In this document: positions 1 through 9,569 of the stretch, piece by piece | How the letters are laid out: each line of letters opens with the position of its first letter | Position numbering within the stretch: position 1 is the first letter of the stretch | DNA from: Acuticoccus mangrovi | Lineage (GTDB): Bacteria; Pseudomonadota; Alphaproteobacteria; Rhizobiales; Amorphaceae | DNA length: 64,000 nt | Direction of reading: 5' to 3' | Assembly (NCBI RefSeq): GCF_016411865.1 | Contig: NZ_JAEKJA010000006.1 | Coordinates: 124,001-188,000 of the forward strand | Program-made: the position numbers and the translations under genes | The notes under the pieces: model-generated | Seen by the model: the letters and a program-made list of their open reading frames with translations, nothing else | Database searches by the model: none | Told to the model about the DNA's origin: nothing

Positions 1-774
1 GCCGACGAAGAGGATCAGGTGGGAGAGGCTGTCGGCGTCGAGGCCCTCGGTGGCGCGCTCCAGCACCGTGCGGCCGGCGCGCAGGATCGTGACGCTGTCG
101 GCGACGGCCACCACGTCGGCCATGTTGTGGCTGATGAGGATGACGGTGACGCCCTGCTCGCGCAGCCGGCGGATCAGGGCGAGCACCTGCGCCGTCTCGC
201 GCACGCCGAGCGCGGCGGTGGGCTCGTCCATGATGATCGTCTCGGCCTTCCAGCGCAGCGCCCGGCAGATGGCGACCGCCTGGCGCTGGCCGCCGGAGAG
301 GGTGTCGACCGGCACCGTCATGTCGGTGATCGCCGAGTTGAGCTGGGCGAGGAACTCCGCCGACCGCGCGATCATCGCGCGGCGCCGCAGCACCGGCACG
401 CCGAGGATGCGGCGCGTCAGCTCCGACCCCATGAAGATGTTCTGGTAGATCGCCATGCGCGGGGCGAGGCCGAGGTCCTGGTGGATCGTGGCGATGCCCG
501 CCGCGAGGGCGGCGTGGGGGTCGGCGAAGTGCACCGGCCGCCCGTCCACCGAGATCTCGCCGCCGTCGGGCGCCTCCACCCCCGAGATCAGCTTGATGAG
601 GGTGGACTTGCCGGCGCCGTTGTCGCCGCACACCGCGTGCACCGTGCCGCGCCTGACGGTGAGGTCGGCGCCGCGCAAGGCTTCCACGGCGCCGTAGGTC
701 TTGGTGGCGCCGCGGACGCGAAGGGCCTCGCTCGTCGCAAGGCCCGGCGCGGCTGCCGCGTCGGTGAGGCTCAC
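1..774 (-). CDS. Sugar ABC transporter ATP-binding protein (3' end outside window)
   Basis: This is the ATPase of a carbohydrate ABC importer, acting on the cytoplasmic face of the membrane. The visible 258 codons carry a Walker A motif GDNGAGKST (Lys56), a Q-loop region (TIHQDLG), the signature LSGGQRQ, a Walker B segment IIMDEP and a switch histidine in LISHNMAD. Such single-cassette proteins are usually about 250-260 residues, so little is missing beyond position 1. The GTG start at 774 overlaps the TGA of the binding-protein gene in a GTGA junction, which indicates translational coupling and makes this the last visible gene of the minus-strand operon. Sequence alone does not fix the sugar. 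Confidence 0.93.
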   Translation of the reverse strand, partial: MSLTDAAAAPGLATSEALRVRGATKTYGAVEALRGADLTVRRGTVHAVCGDNGAGKSTLIKLISGVEAPDGGEISVDGRPVHFADPHAALAAGIATIHQDLGLAPRMAIYQNIFMGSELTRRILGVPVLRRRAMIARSAEFLAQLNSAITDMTVPVDTLSGGQRQAVAICRALRWKAETIIMDEPTAALGVRETAQVLALIRRLREQGVTVILISHNMADVVAVADSVTILRAGRTVLERATEGLDADSLSHLILFVG

Positions 775-1721
775 TCGGTGAACTCGTCGACGTTCGATTG
801 ATCGACCAGCACCGCGTTCATGTAGAGATAGGGGCCGCTGGCGACGGCATCGACCGGCTCGCCGCCCACCGCGATGCGGTCGATCGCCTCCACGGCGGCC
901 GCGCCCATCGCCTCGAAGGGGATCGCCACGCTCGCCATCAGCATGGAGTCGGGCGAGGCGATGCGGCGGAAGGTCTCCTTGCCGCCGTCCACCGAGACGA
1001 GCACCACATCGCCCTTCGACATGCCCTGCTCGGCGAGGAGGTCGTCGATGATGAAGGCCTGACCGTCGAACGACGCCCAGATGCCGTCGAAGTTGCCGGC
1101 GTTCTGCAGGATCAGCGCGCTCATGCCGTTGCGCACGTCGTCCTGCCAGGACTGGGTGCGGGCCATGGAGTGGCTGCCGACCTCTTCGACGGCGGTGTTC
1201 TCCGACAGCACCACGTCGAGCACCTTGCCGCGGATGCGGGTGCCGACGTTGGATTCGAAGCGCTGCGTCAGGATCTTGCCCTCGTAGTTGAGCTGACCGA
1301 GGAGGTAGAGGGCGGCCTCGGCGCCGACGGCGTACTCGTTCACCTGGATGTCGAAGAGCGCGTAGGGGGAGGAGCCGCTCATCACCGTGATGAGGGGGAT
1401 GCCGGCGTCGGACACGGCCTCCATCTGGGCGTCGAACTGCACCGGCTTCGACATCGCGAGGATGATGGCGTCGACGCCGCGCTGCACCAGGTTCTCGATC
1501 TGCTCGGCGTGGGTGGGCAGGGCGCCGTTGGAGTTGAGCACCGTCACGTCCCAACCCTTCTCCTTGGCGGCGGCCTCGGCGGCGTTGGCGACGCGGGCGT
1601 GGGTCTCGGCCGACATCTGGAAGGCGACGATGCCGAGCTCGAAAGCGTCGGCGGTGGTGGCATGGGCGCCCGCGAGGGCGAGCGCGCCGGCCGCGAGAAG
1701 GTGTTTCAGCGTCATGGACAT
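771..1721 (-). CDS. Periplasmic sugar-binding protein of ABC transporter
   Basis: A 316-residue periplasmic binding protein of the ribose/xylose-binding (Peripla_BP_4) type. The N-terminus is a typical Sec signal: a short charged start, a hydrophobic stretch (LLAAGALALAGA) and an Ala-rich cleavage region near residues 22-26. The mature part begins with ELGIVAFQMSAETHARVANA, as in family members that open with a substrate-loop segment, and has SVDGG late in the chain. It lies 22 bases after the permease stop and overlaps the ATPase start, so permease, binding protein and ATPase are one operon. A second ATG at 1715 is better spaced from the GAGAG ribosome site and may be the true start. Confidence 0.93.
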   Translation of the reverse strand: MSMTLKHLLAAGALALAGAHATTADAFELGIVAFQMSAETHARVANAAEAAAKEKGWDVTVLNSNGALPTHAEQIENLVQRGVDAIILAMSKPVQFDAQMEAVSDAGIPLITVMSGSSPYALFDIQVNEYAVGAEAALYLLGQLNYEGKILTQRFESNVGTRIRGKVLDVVLSENTAVEEVGSHSMARTQSWQDDVRNGMSALILQNAGNFDGIWASFDGQAFIIDDLLAEQGMSKGDVVLVSVDGGKETFRRIASPDSMLMASVAIPFEAMGAAAVEAIDRIAVGGEPVDAVASGPYLYMNAVLVDQSNVDEFTE

Positions 1722-1743
1722 GTCTCTCGTTGGGGGTGGGTCA

Positions 1744-2685
1744 TCATACCGAGAAGGCCGCCTTCTTGAGGACGCTCGCCGAGACGCTGACGGAGCCGAT
1801 CACGATCAGCCCGAGCATGATGTCCTGGAGATAATAGGGCGCGCCGAGGAGGACGAGGCCGTTGTCGAGCACGCTGATGATCAGCGCGCCCACGAAAGTG
1901 CCGGCGATGTTGGGCCGGCCCGGCTCGAACATCGTCATGCCGAGGAGGACGGCGGCGATGGCGTTGAGGAGATAGTCGCCGGCCATCTGCGGGGCCGCCG
2001 AGGAGAGGCTCGCGACGAGGAGGACGGCGGCGATCCCCGCCGCGAGGCCCGACAGGGTGAGGCCGATGCGCTTCATGCGCCGCGTCGCGATGCCGGCCCG
2101 GTGCGCCGCCTCGGTCGCCTCGCCGGTTGCGAGCATGTGCACCCCGAGCGGCGTCTTGCGCGACACGAACCATCCCGCGATCACCACCGCCGCCATGAAG
2201 AAGATGAGCACCGGCACCGGCCCCACCTTGCCGCGTGCGAGCGACAGGAACACCGGATCCCACCGCCCCACGAAGGCGACGCCGCCCGTCAGCATGAAGG
2301 CGAGGCCGCCGGCTATCGAGGCGGTGCCGAGGGTCGCGATCAGCGAGGGGACCTTGGCGACCGTCACCACGAGGCCGTTGACGTAGCCGGCGACGAGGCC
2401 GACGGCGAGCCCCGCGAGGGCGGCGAGCGGCCAGGCGATGCCGGAATAGATCATGCCACCCGTCACCACCGCCGCGAGGCTCGCGATGTTGGCGAAGGAG
2501 AGGTCGAGCTCGGAGGTGATGAGGGCGAACGTGAAGCCGACCGCGAGGATGGTGAGAAAGCTCGTATTCTTCAATACGTTGAGCATGTTGGCGCTCGACG
2601 CGAAGTTGCGGGCGAAGAGGATCAGCACCACGAGGATGACGAGCCCCGTGATCGCCGTTCCATACTTCGCGATGATGGTCTTCAC
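1744..2685 (-). CDS. Sugar ABC transporter permease (RbsC family)
   Basis: A 313-residue integral membrane permease of the ribose/xylose/galactose class (BPD_transp_2). It is rich in hydrophobic segments and contains family landmarks: TSELDLSFANIASLAA in the first third, VPSLIATLGT, and MLATGEATEAAHRAGI followed by GLAAGIAAVLL, the region that couples to the ATPase. The GTG start at 2685 overlaps the TGA of the upstream dehydrogenase (GTGA). The expected partners, a binding protein and an ATPase, follow directly. The full transporter has one permease gene here, so a homodimer is likely. Confidence 0.93.
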   Translation of the reverse strand: MKTIIAKYGTAITGLVILVVLILFARNFASSANMLNVLKNTSFLTILAVGFTFALITSELDLSFANIASLAAVVTGGMIYSGIAWPLAALAGLAVGLVAGYVNGLVVTVAKVPSLIATLGTASIAGGLAFMLTGGVAFVGRWDPVFLSLARGKVGPVPVLIFFMAAVVIAGWFVSRKTPLGVHMLATGEATEAAHRAGIATRRMKRIGLTLSGLAAGIAAVLLVASLSSAAPQMAGDYLLNAIAAVLLGMTMFEPGRPNIAGTFVGALIISVLDNGLVLLGAPYYLQDIMLGLIVIGSVSVSASVLKKAAFSV

Positions 2686-3455
2686 GATCCGCTTCTCGCC
2701 ATCTGGCCGATCGGCGGGATGAGCTCCAGCCCGCCGGTGACAGGGATCACCGCCCCGGTGACGAAGGCGGCGCGGGGCGACATCAGAAAAGCCGCGACCT
2801 CGGCGACGTCCTCCGGCTCGCCGAGCCGGCGCAGCGGGGTGCGGGCCGACGCCGCCTTCTCCAGCTTTCCGAAAGCCTCGCCCGGGAAGGCGCCGCGCAA
2901 CATGTTGGTCGCGATGATGCCGGGGGCGATGGCATTCGCCCGCCCGCCGTGGGGGCCGAGCGTCTGGGCGATGTTGAACACCATCGTGTTGACCCCGCCC
3001 TTCGCGGCGCCGTAGGCGGGGTTGGCGCCGCCGGAGAGCCAGGCGATGGAGGAGATGAACACCATCGCCCCGCCGCGCCCGCCGGCGATCAGCGCCCGCG
3101 CCACGGCACGCGCCATGCGGTGGGCCGAGCCGATGTTGATGTCCATCACGCGGTCCCAGTCGGCGTCCTCCTGGTCGGGAAAGCCGGCGACGTGGGAGGT
3201 GCCGGCGCAGTGGACGAGCCCGTCGACGCGGCCGAACCGGCCGAGGGCGTCGGCGACGATCGCCTCGGGCGCGGCGCGGTCGGCGAGATCGTGGGGCACG
3301 AAGACGTCGTCCTCGCCGAGGGTTCCCTCGGGCGGGGCGGGCTCGGCGAGGCCGGTGGCGAAGACGCGCCATCCGTCTCGCCGCAGCGCCACCGCGGTGG
3401 CCGCGCCGATGCCGCCGTTGGCGCCGGTCAGGATGGCGACGGGGGTCTCGCTCAC
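2682..3455 (-). CDS. SDR family NAD(P)-dependent oxidoreductase
   Basis: A 257-residue classical short-chain dehydrogenase. The nucleotide-binding motif TGANGGIGAA is at residues 9-18, the HCAG segment (family NNAG) is in the middle, the catalytic Ser lies in FISSIAW and the Tyr/Lys pair is YGAAKGG. The C-terminal FVTGAVIPVTGG is standard. Position between an FGGY kinase and a sugar ABC transporter suggests it oxidises or reduces the imported polyol or sugar before or after phosphorylation (inference). Start is GTG at 3455; no in-frame ATG lies upstream with a ribosome site. The end overlaps the permease start by 4 bases. Confidence 0.9.
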   Translation of the reverse strand: MSETPVAILTGANGGIGAATAVALRRDGWRVFATGLAEPAPPEGTLGEDDVFVPHDLADRAAPEAIVADALGRFGRVDGLVHCAGTSHVAGFPDQEDADWDRVMDINIGSAHRMARAVARALIAGGRGGAMVFISSIAWLSGGANPAYGAAKGGVNTMVFNIAQTLGPHGGRANAIAPGIIATNMLRGAFPGEAFGKLEKAASARTPLRRLGEPEDVAEVAAFLMSPRAAFVTGAVIPVTGGLELIPPIGQMARSGS

Positions 3456-3502
3456 GCCGCTCTCTGCGGAATGGAGACGGGAGAGGCGGGGTGATGGGGC
3501 AT
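3452..3502 (-). CDS. Possible 16-codon leader ORF coupled to the SDR gene
   Basis: In the gap between the kinase stop and the SDR start, an ATG at 3502 opens a 16-residue frame (MPHHPASPVSIPQRAA) preceded by GAGG at a spacing of nine bases. Its TGA overlaps the GTG start of the SDR gene, the same GTGA junction used throughout this operon. It could be a translational-coupling leader that lets ribosomes reach the weakly signalled GTG. Codon content cannot be judged on 16 codons, and chance is a real alternative. Confidence 0.2.
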   Translation of the reverse strand: MPHHPASPVSIPQRAA

Positions 3503-3532
3503 CGGGAACGTCCTCGGGTCGTGGCGGCAATG

Positions 3533-4999
3533 TTAGCGTGCGTCGTCGAAGCGCGCGAGACGGCGGGAGAGGTCGGCGAGGCGGTCGTGGGCCTTGCCGA
3601 AGAGCGGGAAGAGGGCGTCGGCGCGCCGCATCGCCTCCGGCGAGGGGGCGAAGAGGGTGCTGTCGCCGGAACGGTCCGCCGCCGCCGCGAGCGAGGGGGC
3701 GAGGCCGAGGCCGACGCGGGCGATGGCGAATGCGCCGGCGAGCCCCATCTCGCGGCCTCCGAAGGTGCGCACCGGGCGGCCGAGCACGTCGGCGCGGATC
3801 TGGCTCCAGGTGTCGGAAAGGGCGCCGCCGCCGGCGATGCGCACCTCGTCGGCGCGGCAGCCCGTCGCCGCCTCGGCGCGCCCGAGCACGGTGCGGTTGA
3901 CGAACGCGACCCCCTCCATCACCGCCCGCACCATGTCGCCGGGCCCGTGGCTCGCCGAGAGGCCGACGAAGGCGGCGCGCAGATCGGCGTCCCAATGGGG
4001 CACGCGCTCGCCGTGGAGGAAGGGCAGGAAGAGGAGCGGCTCGGGGCTCACGGGCTGCGCGAGGAGCGCGGCGAGTCGGTCGGCGAAGGGCGCCTCGCCC
4101 GGCGCGAGGCGGTCGACGATGAAGGCGAGGGCGTTCGCCCCGTTCTGCCCCGGCCCGCCGATCTGCCACATGCCGGCGCCCCAAGGCAGGGTGATCAGCC
4201 CTTCGGCCGGGGCGGCGCGGTCGGCGATGAGGCCGAACACCTCCGAGGAGCCGGAGATGCAGTAGGCGCGCCCGGGCGTCAGCGCGCCGAGGCCGGCGAC
4301 GGCGGTCCAGGTGTCGTTGGAGCCTGAGAGGACGCGTGCGCCGGCGAGCCGGCCGAGCGCGCCCGGCAGGCCCGGCCGGACGGTGCCGACGACGTCGGTG
4401 GGCGTGCCGATCGGCGGCAGGATCGACGAGGCGATGCCGAGGCGCGGGCCGAGCGGGTCGTCGCCGCGCATGACGCCGAGGAGCTGGTGCATCGAGATGG
4501 CGTCGGAGCGTGCGGTGCCGGTGAGGGCGAAGTTGATCGCGTCTTTCGGCTCGAGCACCAGCCGCGTGGCGGCCCAAGTCGATGGCTCGTGGGCGCGCAC
4601 CCACAGGAGCCGGGCGAGGGGGTGGAAGGGATTGAGGCCGGCCGTGCCCGGATGGTCGACGCCGGCGAGCGCCTCGCGCAGCACGTCGCCGGCGCGCGCG
4701 TCGCGAAAGCCGATCGCGGGACGCAGCACCGCGCCGTCGCCGTCGAGGAGCACTTGGGTCCGGGTGAGGCCGCAGACCGCGACGGCCGTGACGGCGGCAA
4801 GATCCGCCTCGGCGCCGAGGCGCTCCGCGACCTCCCCGAGGGCGGCCCACCACCTGCCGACGTCGGCCTCCGAGCGCCCGCTGCCGTCCTCGTCGAACGC
4901 GAGGGCGGCGCTCGCTTCGGCGAGGATGGCGCCGTCGTCGCCGAAGAGGGCGGCCTTCATGCCGGAGCCGCCGAGATCGACGGCGAGGATGGTGTTCAC
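3533..4999 (-). CDS. FGGY-family carbohydrate kinase (xylulokinase-like)
   Basis: A 488-residue cytoplasmic kinase of the FGGY family, which phosphorylates pentuloses, hexuloses or polyols with ATP. The N-terminal phosphate-binding loop AVDLGGSGMKAALF is at residues 5-18, the hinge region has EPKDAINFALTG, and the C-terminal actin-like domain has a GSNDTWTAVAGLGAL segment and IAGGGALSDTWSQI with the adenosine-binding glycines. Length is normal for xylulokinases (480-500). It is the first gene of the minus-strand operon and is followed 77 bases later by the SDR and the ABC importer, implying that the imported sugar or its oxidation product is phosphorylated here. The exact substrate is unknown. 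Confidence 0.88.
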   Translation of the reverse strand: MNTILAVDLGGSGMKAALFGDDGAILAEASAALAFDEDGSGRSEADVGRWWAALGEVAERLGAEADLAAVTAVAVCGLTRTQVLLDGDGAVLRPAIGFRDARAGDVLREALAGVDHPGTAGLNPFHPLARLLWVRAHEPSTWAATRLVLEPKDAINFALTGTARSDAISMHQLLGVMRGDDPLGPRLGIASSILPPIGTPTDVVGTVRPGLPGALGRLAGARVLSGSNDTWTAVAGLGALTPGRAYCISGSSEVFGLIADRAAPAEGLITLPWGAGMWQIGGPGQNGANALAFIVDRLAPGEAPFADRLAALLAQPVSPEPLLFLPFLHGERVPHWDADLRAAFVGLSASHGPGDMVRAVMEGVAFVNRTVLGRAEAATGCRADEVRIAGGGALSDTWSQIRADVLGRPVRTFGGREMGLAGAFAIARVGLGLAPSLAAAADRSGDSTLFAPSPEAMRRADALFPLFGKAHDRLADLSRRLARFDDAR

Positions 5000-5305
5000 A
5001 GGGGCGCGGCCTTGGGCGGGATGGCGGACGACATGCCGGAGCGCGGCGGGGGGACGAACGCTGGCATGACGCTCCGTCGGGGTCGGAGGGGCGGACGGTG
5101 GCGCCCGACCTTACGATGTTGCAACCCGACAGGCCAGATTTCCACGGCCGCACCGTCGCGGTGCGGCTGCGCGCCGCGACCCCCGCCCCAGCCGAGCGAA
5201 ACCTCGCCGAGGCGAGCCCGGGCGAACGAAGAGACGCCCCGGAGGTTGAGCATCGAGGCGGGATCTGGGAAGGGATGGGCGACACGAAGGGGGCTCGGCA
5301 CCGCC
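5000..5305. other. Divergent intergenic region, kinase operon / cyclase
   Basis: About 306 bases between the divergent starts of the kinase and cyclase genes. It must contain the promoter of the minus-strand sugar operon and that of the cyclase. I see no convincing -35/-10 pair, no long palindrome and no ORF with a ribosome site. Confidence 0.5.
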
Positions 5306-6532
5306 ATGGCGGACGGGGCGGACGGCATGCGTGAGGATGCGGTGCTCGACTGGCTGGTGCGCGAGGGGCTCGCCGGCACGGCCGAGGTCGCCCTTCTGGA
5401 AGGCTTCTGCGAGCGCTGCATCGCGGCGGGCCTGCCGCTCGCCCGCAGCACGGTGTTCGTCGACATGCTCGACCCCAGCCTCGAAGGCCGTGGCGCCGCC
5501 TGGCGGGACGACGCGCCGGCCTACGGCTTCGAATATGGCAGCACCCGGGAGGGGGAGGGGCAGGACGCCTGGCAGCGCACGCCCTTCTTCACCCTCTACG
5601 AAGCCGGCGGTGGCGAGATGCGGGTGCGGCTCGGCGAGGGGGAGCGGACCGCCTCGCGGATGCTCGAAAGCCTCGCCGAGGAGGGGATGACCGACTACGT
5701 CGCCCACGTCTGCCGCATCCCCGACGACACGGTGATCGGCGAGATGGACGGCGTCTTCCTGCACTTCGCGACGCGCGCCGAGGGAGGCTTTTCCGAGGCG
5801 GGGCTCGCGCGCCTGCGCCGTCTCGTTCCGGCGCTGGCGCTCGCCTTGAAGTCGCTCGCCCTCGCGCGGGTGGCGCGCACGCTGGCGCACGTCTATCTCG
5901 GCCATGGCGCGGCGCGGACGGTGCTGCACGGCAGCATCCTGCGCGGCCTCGCCGAGCGGATCGACACGGTGCTCTGGTTCTCCGACCTGCGCGGCTACAC
6001 CCAGATCGCCGAGCGGGCGGACCCGACCGAGCTCATCCCGCTCCTCAACGCCTACGCCGCGGCGGCGATCACCGCCGTGCACGGGGCGGGCGGCGAGACG
6101 CTGAAGTTCATCGGCGACGGCGTGCTCGCCGTGTTCCGCGACGGCGACCGGGCGGACTGCGCGCGCCGGGCGCTCGACGCGGAGGCTCACTTCCGCGGCC
6201 TCGTGCGCGAGGTGTCGGCGGCGCGCCGGACGGAGGGTAAGCCCGCCACCTCCGCCTACGTCGCCCTCCATGTGGGCGAGGTCTACTACGGCAACATCGG
6301 CGCCCGCGAGAGGCTCGACTTCACCGTTGTCGGACCGGCGGTGAACGAGGTGAGCCGCATCGCCGCGATGTCGCGCTCGGTCGACCGCGATCTTCTGGTG
6401 TCGGAGGCCTTCCACGACGCGCTGGCCGCGGACCTTCGCGAGCGCTTCGTCTCGGCCGGCCGCTTCGTGCTGCGCGGGGTCGGCGAGGCGCAGCACCTCT
6501 TCACGCTCGATCCGGCGCTCAAATCCGGCTGA
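5306..6532 (+). CDS. Class III adenylate/guanylate cyclase
   Basis: A 408-residue protein with a C-terminal class III cyclase domain that makes a cyclic nucleotide from ATP or GTP. The first metal-binding Asp is D227 in FSDLRGYT and the second is D271 in FIGDGVLAVF. Further family segments are HVGEVYYGNIGARERLDFTV and GPAVNEVSRIA. The N-terminal 200 residues have no motif I recognise and probably form a sensory domain. No transmembrane segment is apparent. Start is taken at the ATG at 5306; a second ATG at 5327 is also in frame. It stands alone, divergent from the sugar operon and convergent with the IclR gene 5 bases after its stop. Confidence 0.88.
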   Translation: MADGADGMREDAVLDWLVREGLAGTAEVALLEGFCERCIAAGLPLARSTVFVDMLDPSLEGRGAAWRDDAPAYGFEYGSTREGEGQDAWQRTPFFTLYEAGGGEMRVRLGEGERTASRMLESLAEEGMTDYVAHVCRIPDDTVIGEMDGVFLHFATRAEGGFSEAGLARLRRLVPALALALKSLALARVARTLAHVYLGHGAARTVLHGSILRGLAERIDTVLWFSDLRGYTQIAERADPTELIPLLNAYAAAAITAVHGAGGETLKFIGDGVLAVFRDGDRADCARRALDAEAHFRGLVREVSAARRTEGKPATSAYVALHVGEVYYGNIGARERLDFTVVGPAVNEVSRIAAMSRSVDRDLLVSEAFHDALAADLRERFVSAGRFVLRGVGEAQHLFTLDPALKSG

Positions 6533-6537
6533 GCGCG

Positions 6538-7323
6538 TCAGGCGGGAGGGGTCGCCGGCTCGCCGCCGAGGCTCGCGGTGAGGTCCGCGGCCGCGGCGAT
6601 CACGCGGGCGCCGATCTCGGGCACCCGCTCCGCCGTGAGGCGCATCGCAAGGCCCGACACCGAGATGGCGCACACCGCCTCGCCCTGCGGCGAGAACACG
6701 GCGGCCGCGATGCAGCGCAGCCCCGCGAGATATTCCTCGTCGTCCACCGCGTAGCCGCGGGCGCGGGTCGCGGCGATGTCGGCCATCGCCGCGCCGTCCT
6801 CGACGAGGCTCTTCGCCGTCATCGCGCCGAGGCCGTGGCGGGCGATGAAGTCGCTCACCTCCGCATCGGGCCAGGTGGCAAGGATCGCCTTGCCCATGCC
6901 GGAGCAGAAGGCCGGCACCACGCCGCCCGGCGGCGAGATCGCCCGCATGATCTCCCGGCTTTCCACCTGGCTCACCGTGACGAGGCGGCCGCCCTCCAAG
7001 ACGCCGAGATTGGCCGTCTCGCGGGTCGCGTCGCGCAGACGGCGCAGGTGCGGCAGCGCCGGGGCCACGAAGTTGCGGCGTCGGCCGAAGGCGGCCCCCA
7101 CGGCGAACGCCTCGCGGCCGACATTCCACAGCGCGGCATCGGGGTCGAACTGGGCGAAGCCGTGCTGCTCCAGCGTGGTGAGGAGGCGATGGGTGGTGGA
7201 GACGGCGAGCCCCGCCTCACGCGCGAGGGTGGAGACGCGCATACCTTCCTCCGTCCGGCCGAGCAGGCTCAACAGCGTCAGCGCCCGTCCCACCGACTGC
7301 ACGCCGCCCTTTGCTTCCGTCAT
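6538..7323 (-). CDS. IclR-family transcriptional regulator (probable glyoxylate regulator)
   Basis: A 261-residue IclR regulator. The N-terminal winged helix covers roughly residues 8-70 ([14 protein letters not shown], then [20 protein letters not shown] as the recognition region) and the effector domain follows, with [13 protein letters not shown] and the closing [13 protein letters not shown]. The ATG at 7323 is chosen over the one at 7329 because AGGAG lies six bases before it. It is transcribed divergently from malate synthase G, and a 15-base sequence matching the E. coli IclR box at 14 of 15 defined or free positions lies in the shared promoter. Control of glcB and its own gene is therefore likely; effector probably glyoxylate or a related acid (inference). 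Confidence 0.92.
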   Translation of the reverse strand: MTEAKGGVQSVGRALTLLSLLGRTEEGMRVSTLAREAGLAVSTTHRLLTTLEQHGFAQFDPDAALWNVGREAFAVGAAFGRRRNFVAPALPHLRRLRDATRETANLGVLEGGRLVTVSQVESREIMRAISPPGGVVPAFCSGMGKAILATWPDAEVSDFIARHGLGAMTAKSLVEDGAAMADIAATRARGYAVDDEEYLAGLRCIAAAVFSPQGEAVCAISVSGLAMRLTAERVPEIGARVIAAAADLTASLGGEPATPPA

Positions 7324-7343
7324 CGGCATCTCCTTTCCGCATG

Positions 7344-7360
7344 ATGGAAAACATTTCCAT
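7344..7360. promoter_or_regulatory. IclR-type operator between iclR-like gene and glcB
   Basis: Perfect inverted repeat ATGGAAA-ACA-TTTCCAT. The core TGGAAAACATTTCCA at 7345-7359 differs at one position from the E. coli IclR consensus TGGAAATNATTTCCA. It is 21 bases from the regulator start and 59 bases from the malate synthase start, where a bound protein would affect both promoters. Confidence 0.75.
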
Positions 7361-7418
7361 CGCCGATGCACAACGCCGGCGCGTGCGTTACCACCGACCA
7401 AAACCAGAAAGGACGGCC

Positions 7419-9569
7419 ATGACCGACTATGTGGACCGCCACGGCCTCAGCGTGGCCGCGCCGCTTGCGGCGCTGATCGAGAACGAGGTGCTGACGGGCG
7501 TTTCAGCCGACGACTTTTGGCGCGGCTACGCGGCCCTTCTGCGCGATCTGGTGCCCGAGAACCGCCGTCTCCTCGCCGAGCGCGACCGCCTCCAGGCGGC
7601 GATCGACGAATGGCACGCCGCGCGGGTCGGCCAGCCCTACGACACCGCGGCCGAGATCGCCTTCCTGAAGGAGATCGGCTATCTGGTGCCCGAGCCCGCC
7701 CCCTTCACCATCGGCACCGAGAATGTCGACCCCGAGATCTGCGAGATCGCCGGGCCGCAGCTCGTGGTGCCGGTGTCGAACGCCCGCTTCGCGCTCAACG
7801 CCGCCAACGCCCGCTGGGGCAGCCTCTACGATGCGCTCTACGGCACCGACGCGCTGCCCGGCGCGCCGAAGGGCCCGGGCTACGATCCGCAGCGGGGCGC
7901 CGAGGCCGTCGCCTGGGCGGCGGATTTTCTCGACCGTGCCGTGCCGCTCGAAGGTGCCTCCCACGCCGACGTGACCGCCTATCGGCGCGACGGCGACGCC
8001 TTCGTCGCCGACACGAAGGCGGGCACCGTGCCGCTCGCCGATCCGGCGGGCTTCGTCGGCAGCCGGACGGACGGCGGGCGGACCGGGTATGTGCTCGCCC
8101 ACCACAATCTCCACGTCGAGCTCGTGGTGGACCCCTCGGGCCCGGTGGGGGCGGCCCATCCCGCGGGGCTCGCCGACGTGGTGCTCGAGGCCGCGATCAC
8201 CGCCATCCAGGACTGCGAGGATTCGGTCGCGGCGGTCGATGCCGAGGACAAGGTGCTCGTCTATCGCAACTGGCTCGGCCTCATGAACGGCGACCTCGAG
8301 GAGACCTTCGAGAAGGGTGGCCGCATGATGACGCGCCGGCTCAACCCGGACGTGACGCTCGACGCGGTCGGCGGCGGCACGCTGACGCTGCCCGGTCGCG
8401 CGCTGCTTCTGGTGCGCAATGTCGGCCACCTCATGACCACCGACGCGGTGCTTCTCGACGGCGAGGAGACGCCCGAGGGCATGCTCGACGCCGCCGTGAC
8501 GGTCGCCGCGGCGATGCACGACCTCAACAAGACCTCCGGTCCGCGCAACTCGCGCGCCGGCTCCGTCTACGTGGTCAAGCCCAAGATGCACGGGCCGGAG
8601 GAGGTCGCCTTCGCCGACACTCTCTATGGCCGCGTCGAGGAGATCCTGGGCCTGCCGAAGAACACCGTGAAGCTCGGCGTGATGGACGAGGAGCGCCGCA
8701 CCTCGGCGAACCTTCTGGCGGCGATGGCCGCCACCAAGGACCGCCTGGTGTTCATCAACACCGGCTTCCTCGATCGTACCGGCGACGAGATCCACACCGC
8801 GATGAAGGCGGGGCCGGTCATCCCGAAGACGGAGATGAAGGACGCGCCCTGGCTGAAGGCCTACGAGGACGGCAACGTGGATGCGGGCCTTGCCGCCGGC
8901 ATGCGCGGGCGCGGCCAGATCGGTAAGGGCATGTGGGCGAAGCCCGACGCCATGGCCGAGATGCTGGAGGCGAAGATCGGCCACCCGATGGCCGGCGCCA
9001 ACACCGCCTGGGTGCCTTCGCCGACGGCGGCGACGCTGCACGCGACGCACTACCATCAGGTCGACGTGAAGGCCCGCCAGGAGGAGATCGCCTCGCGCGC
9101 CCCCGCCTCCAAGACGGTGCTTCTGACGCCGCCCCTCCTCGCCGGCCGCAACCTCGAGAGCGAGACGGTGAAGCGCGCCCTCGACGACAGCGCCCAGTCG
9201 ATGCTCGGCTACGTTGTGCGCTGGGTCGACCAGGGCATCGGCTGCTCCAAGGTGCCCGACATCAACGACGTGGGGCTGATGGAGGATCGCGCGACCCTGC
9301 GCATCTCCGCCCAGCTCCTCGCCAACTGGCTGATGCACGGGGTGATCACCGAGGAGGAGGTCGACGACGCGCTGCGCCGCATGGCGGTGAAGGTCGACGC
9401 CCAGAACGCCGGCGATCCCGCCTATCGGGCAATGGCGCCGGGCTACGACGGTCCCGCCTTCGCGGCGACGCGCGCTCTCATCCTCGACGGCGCCAAGGAG
9501 CCGTCGGGCTACACCGAGCCGATCCTGCACCGCTACCGCCGTACCGCGAAGAAGATGGAGTCCGTCTGA
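7419..9569 (+). CDS. glcB: Malate synthase G
   Basis: A 716-residue malate synthase G, close to the 723 residues of the E. coli enzyme. It condenses glyoxylate with acetyl-CoA to give malate in the cytoplasm. Family segments include [21 protein letters not shown] cut here to its core NWLGLMNG, the stretch [15 protein letters not shown], the catalytic-loop region [16 protein letters not shown] and [20 protein letters not shown]. An ATG at 7419 follows a GAAAGGA ribosome site. The gene overlaps the following glcG-like gene (TGATG) and is divergent from an IclR regulator with an IclR box between them, so induction by glyoxylate or glycolate growth is likely. No isocitrate lyase is in the window. 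Confidence 0.97.
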   Translation: MTDYVDRHGLSVAAPLAALIENEVLTGVSADDFWRGYAALLRDLVPENRRLLAERDRLQAAIDEWHAARVGQPYDTAAEIAFLKEIGYLVPEPAPFTIGTENVDPEICEIAGPQLVVPVSNARFALNAANARWGSLYDALYGTDALPGAPKGPGYDPQRGAEAVAWAADFLDRAVPLEGASHADVTAYRRDGDAFVADTKAGTVPLADPAGFVGSRTDGGRTGYVLAHHNLHVELVVDPSGPVGAAHPAGLADVVLEAAITAIQDCEDSVAAVDAEDKVLVYRNWLGLMNGDLEETFEKGGRMMTRRLNPDVTLDAVGGGTLTLPGRALLLVRNVGHLMTTDAVLLDGEETPEGMLDAAVTVAAAMHDLNKTSGPRNSRAGSVYVVKPKMHGPEEVAFADTLYGRVEEILGLPKNTVKLGVMDEERRTSANLLAAMAATKDRLVFINTGFLDRTGDEIHTAMKAGPVIPKTEMKDAPWLKAYEDGNVDAGLAAGMRGRGQIGKGMWAKPDAMAEMLEAKIGHPMAGANTAWVPSPTAATLHATHYHQVDVKARQEEIASRAPASKTVLLTPPLLAGRNLESETVKRALDDSAQSMLGYVVRWVDQGIGCSKVPDINDVGLMEDRATLRISAQLLANWLMHGVITEEEVDDALRRMAVKVDAQNAGDPAYRAMAPGYDGPAFAATRALILDGAKEPSGYTEPILHRYRRTAKKMESV

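Noticed and set aside
1387-3015. Long open frame on the plus strand across the sugar ABC genes
   Set aside because: It is antisense to the permease and SDR genes, rich in Arg, Asp, His and Gly as expected for GC-rich shadow frames, and has no family features. Similar long shadows occur opposite most genes here.
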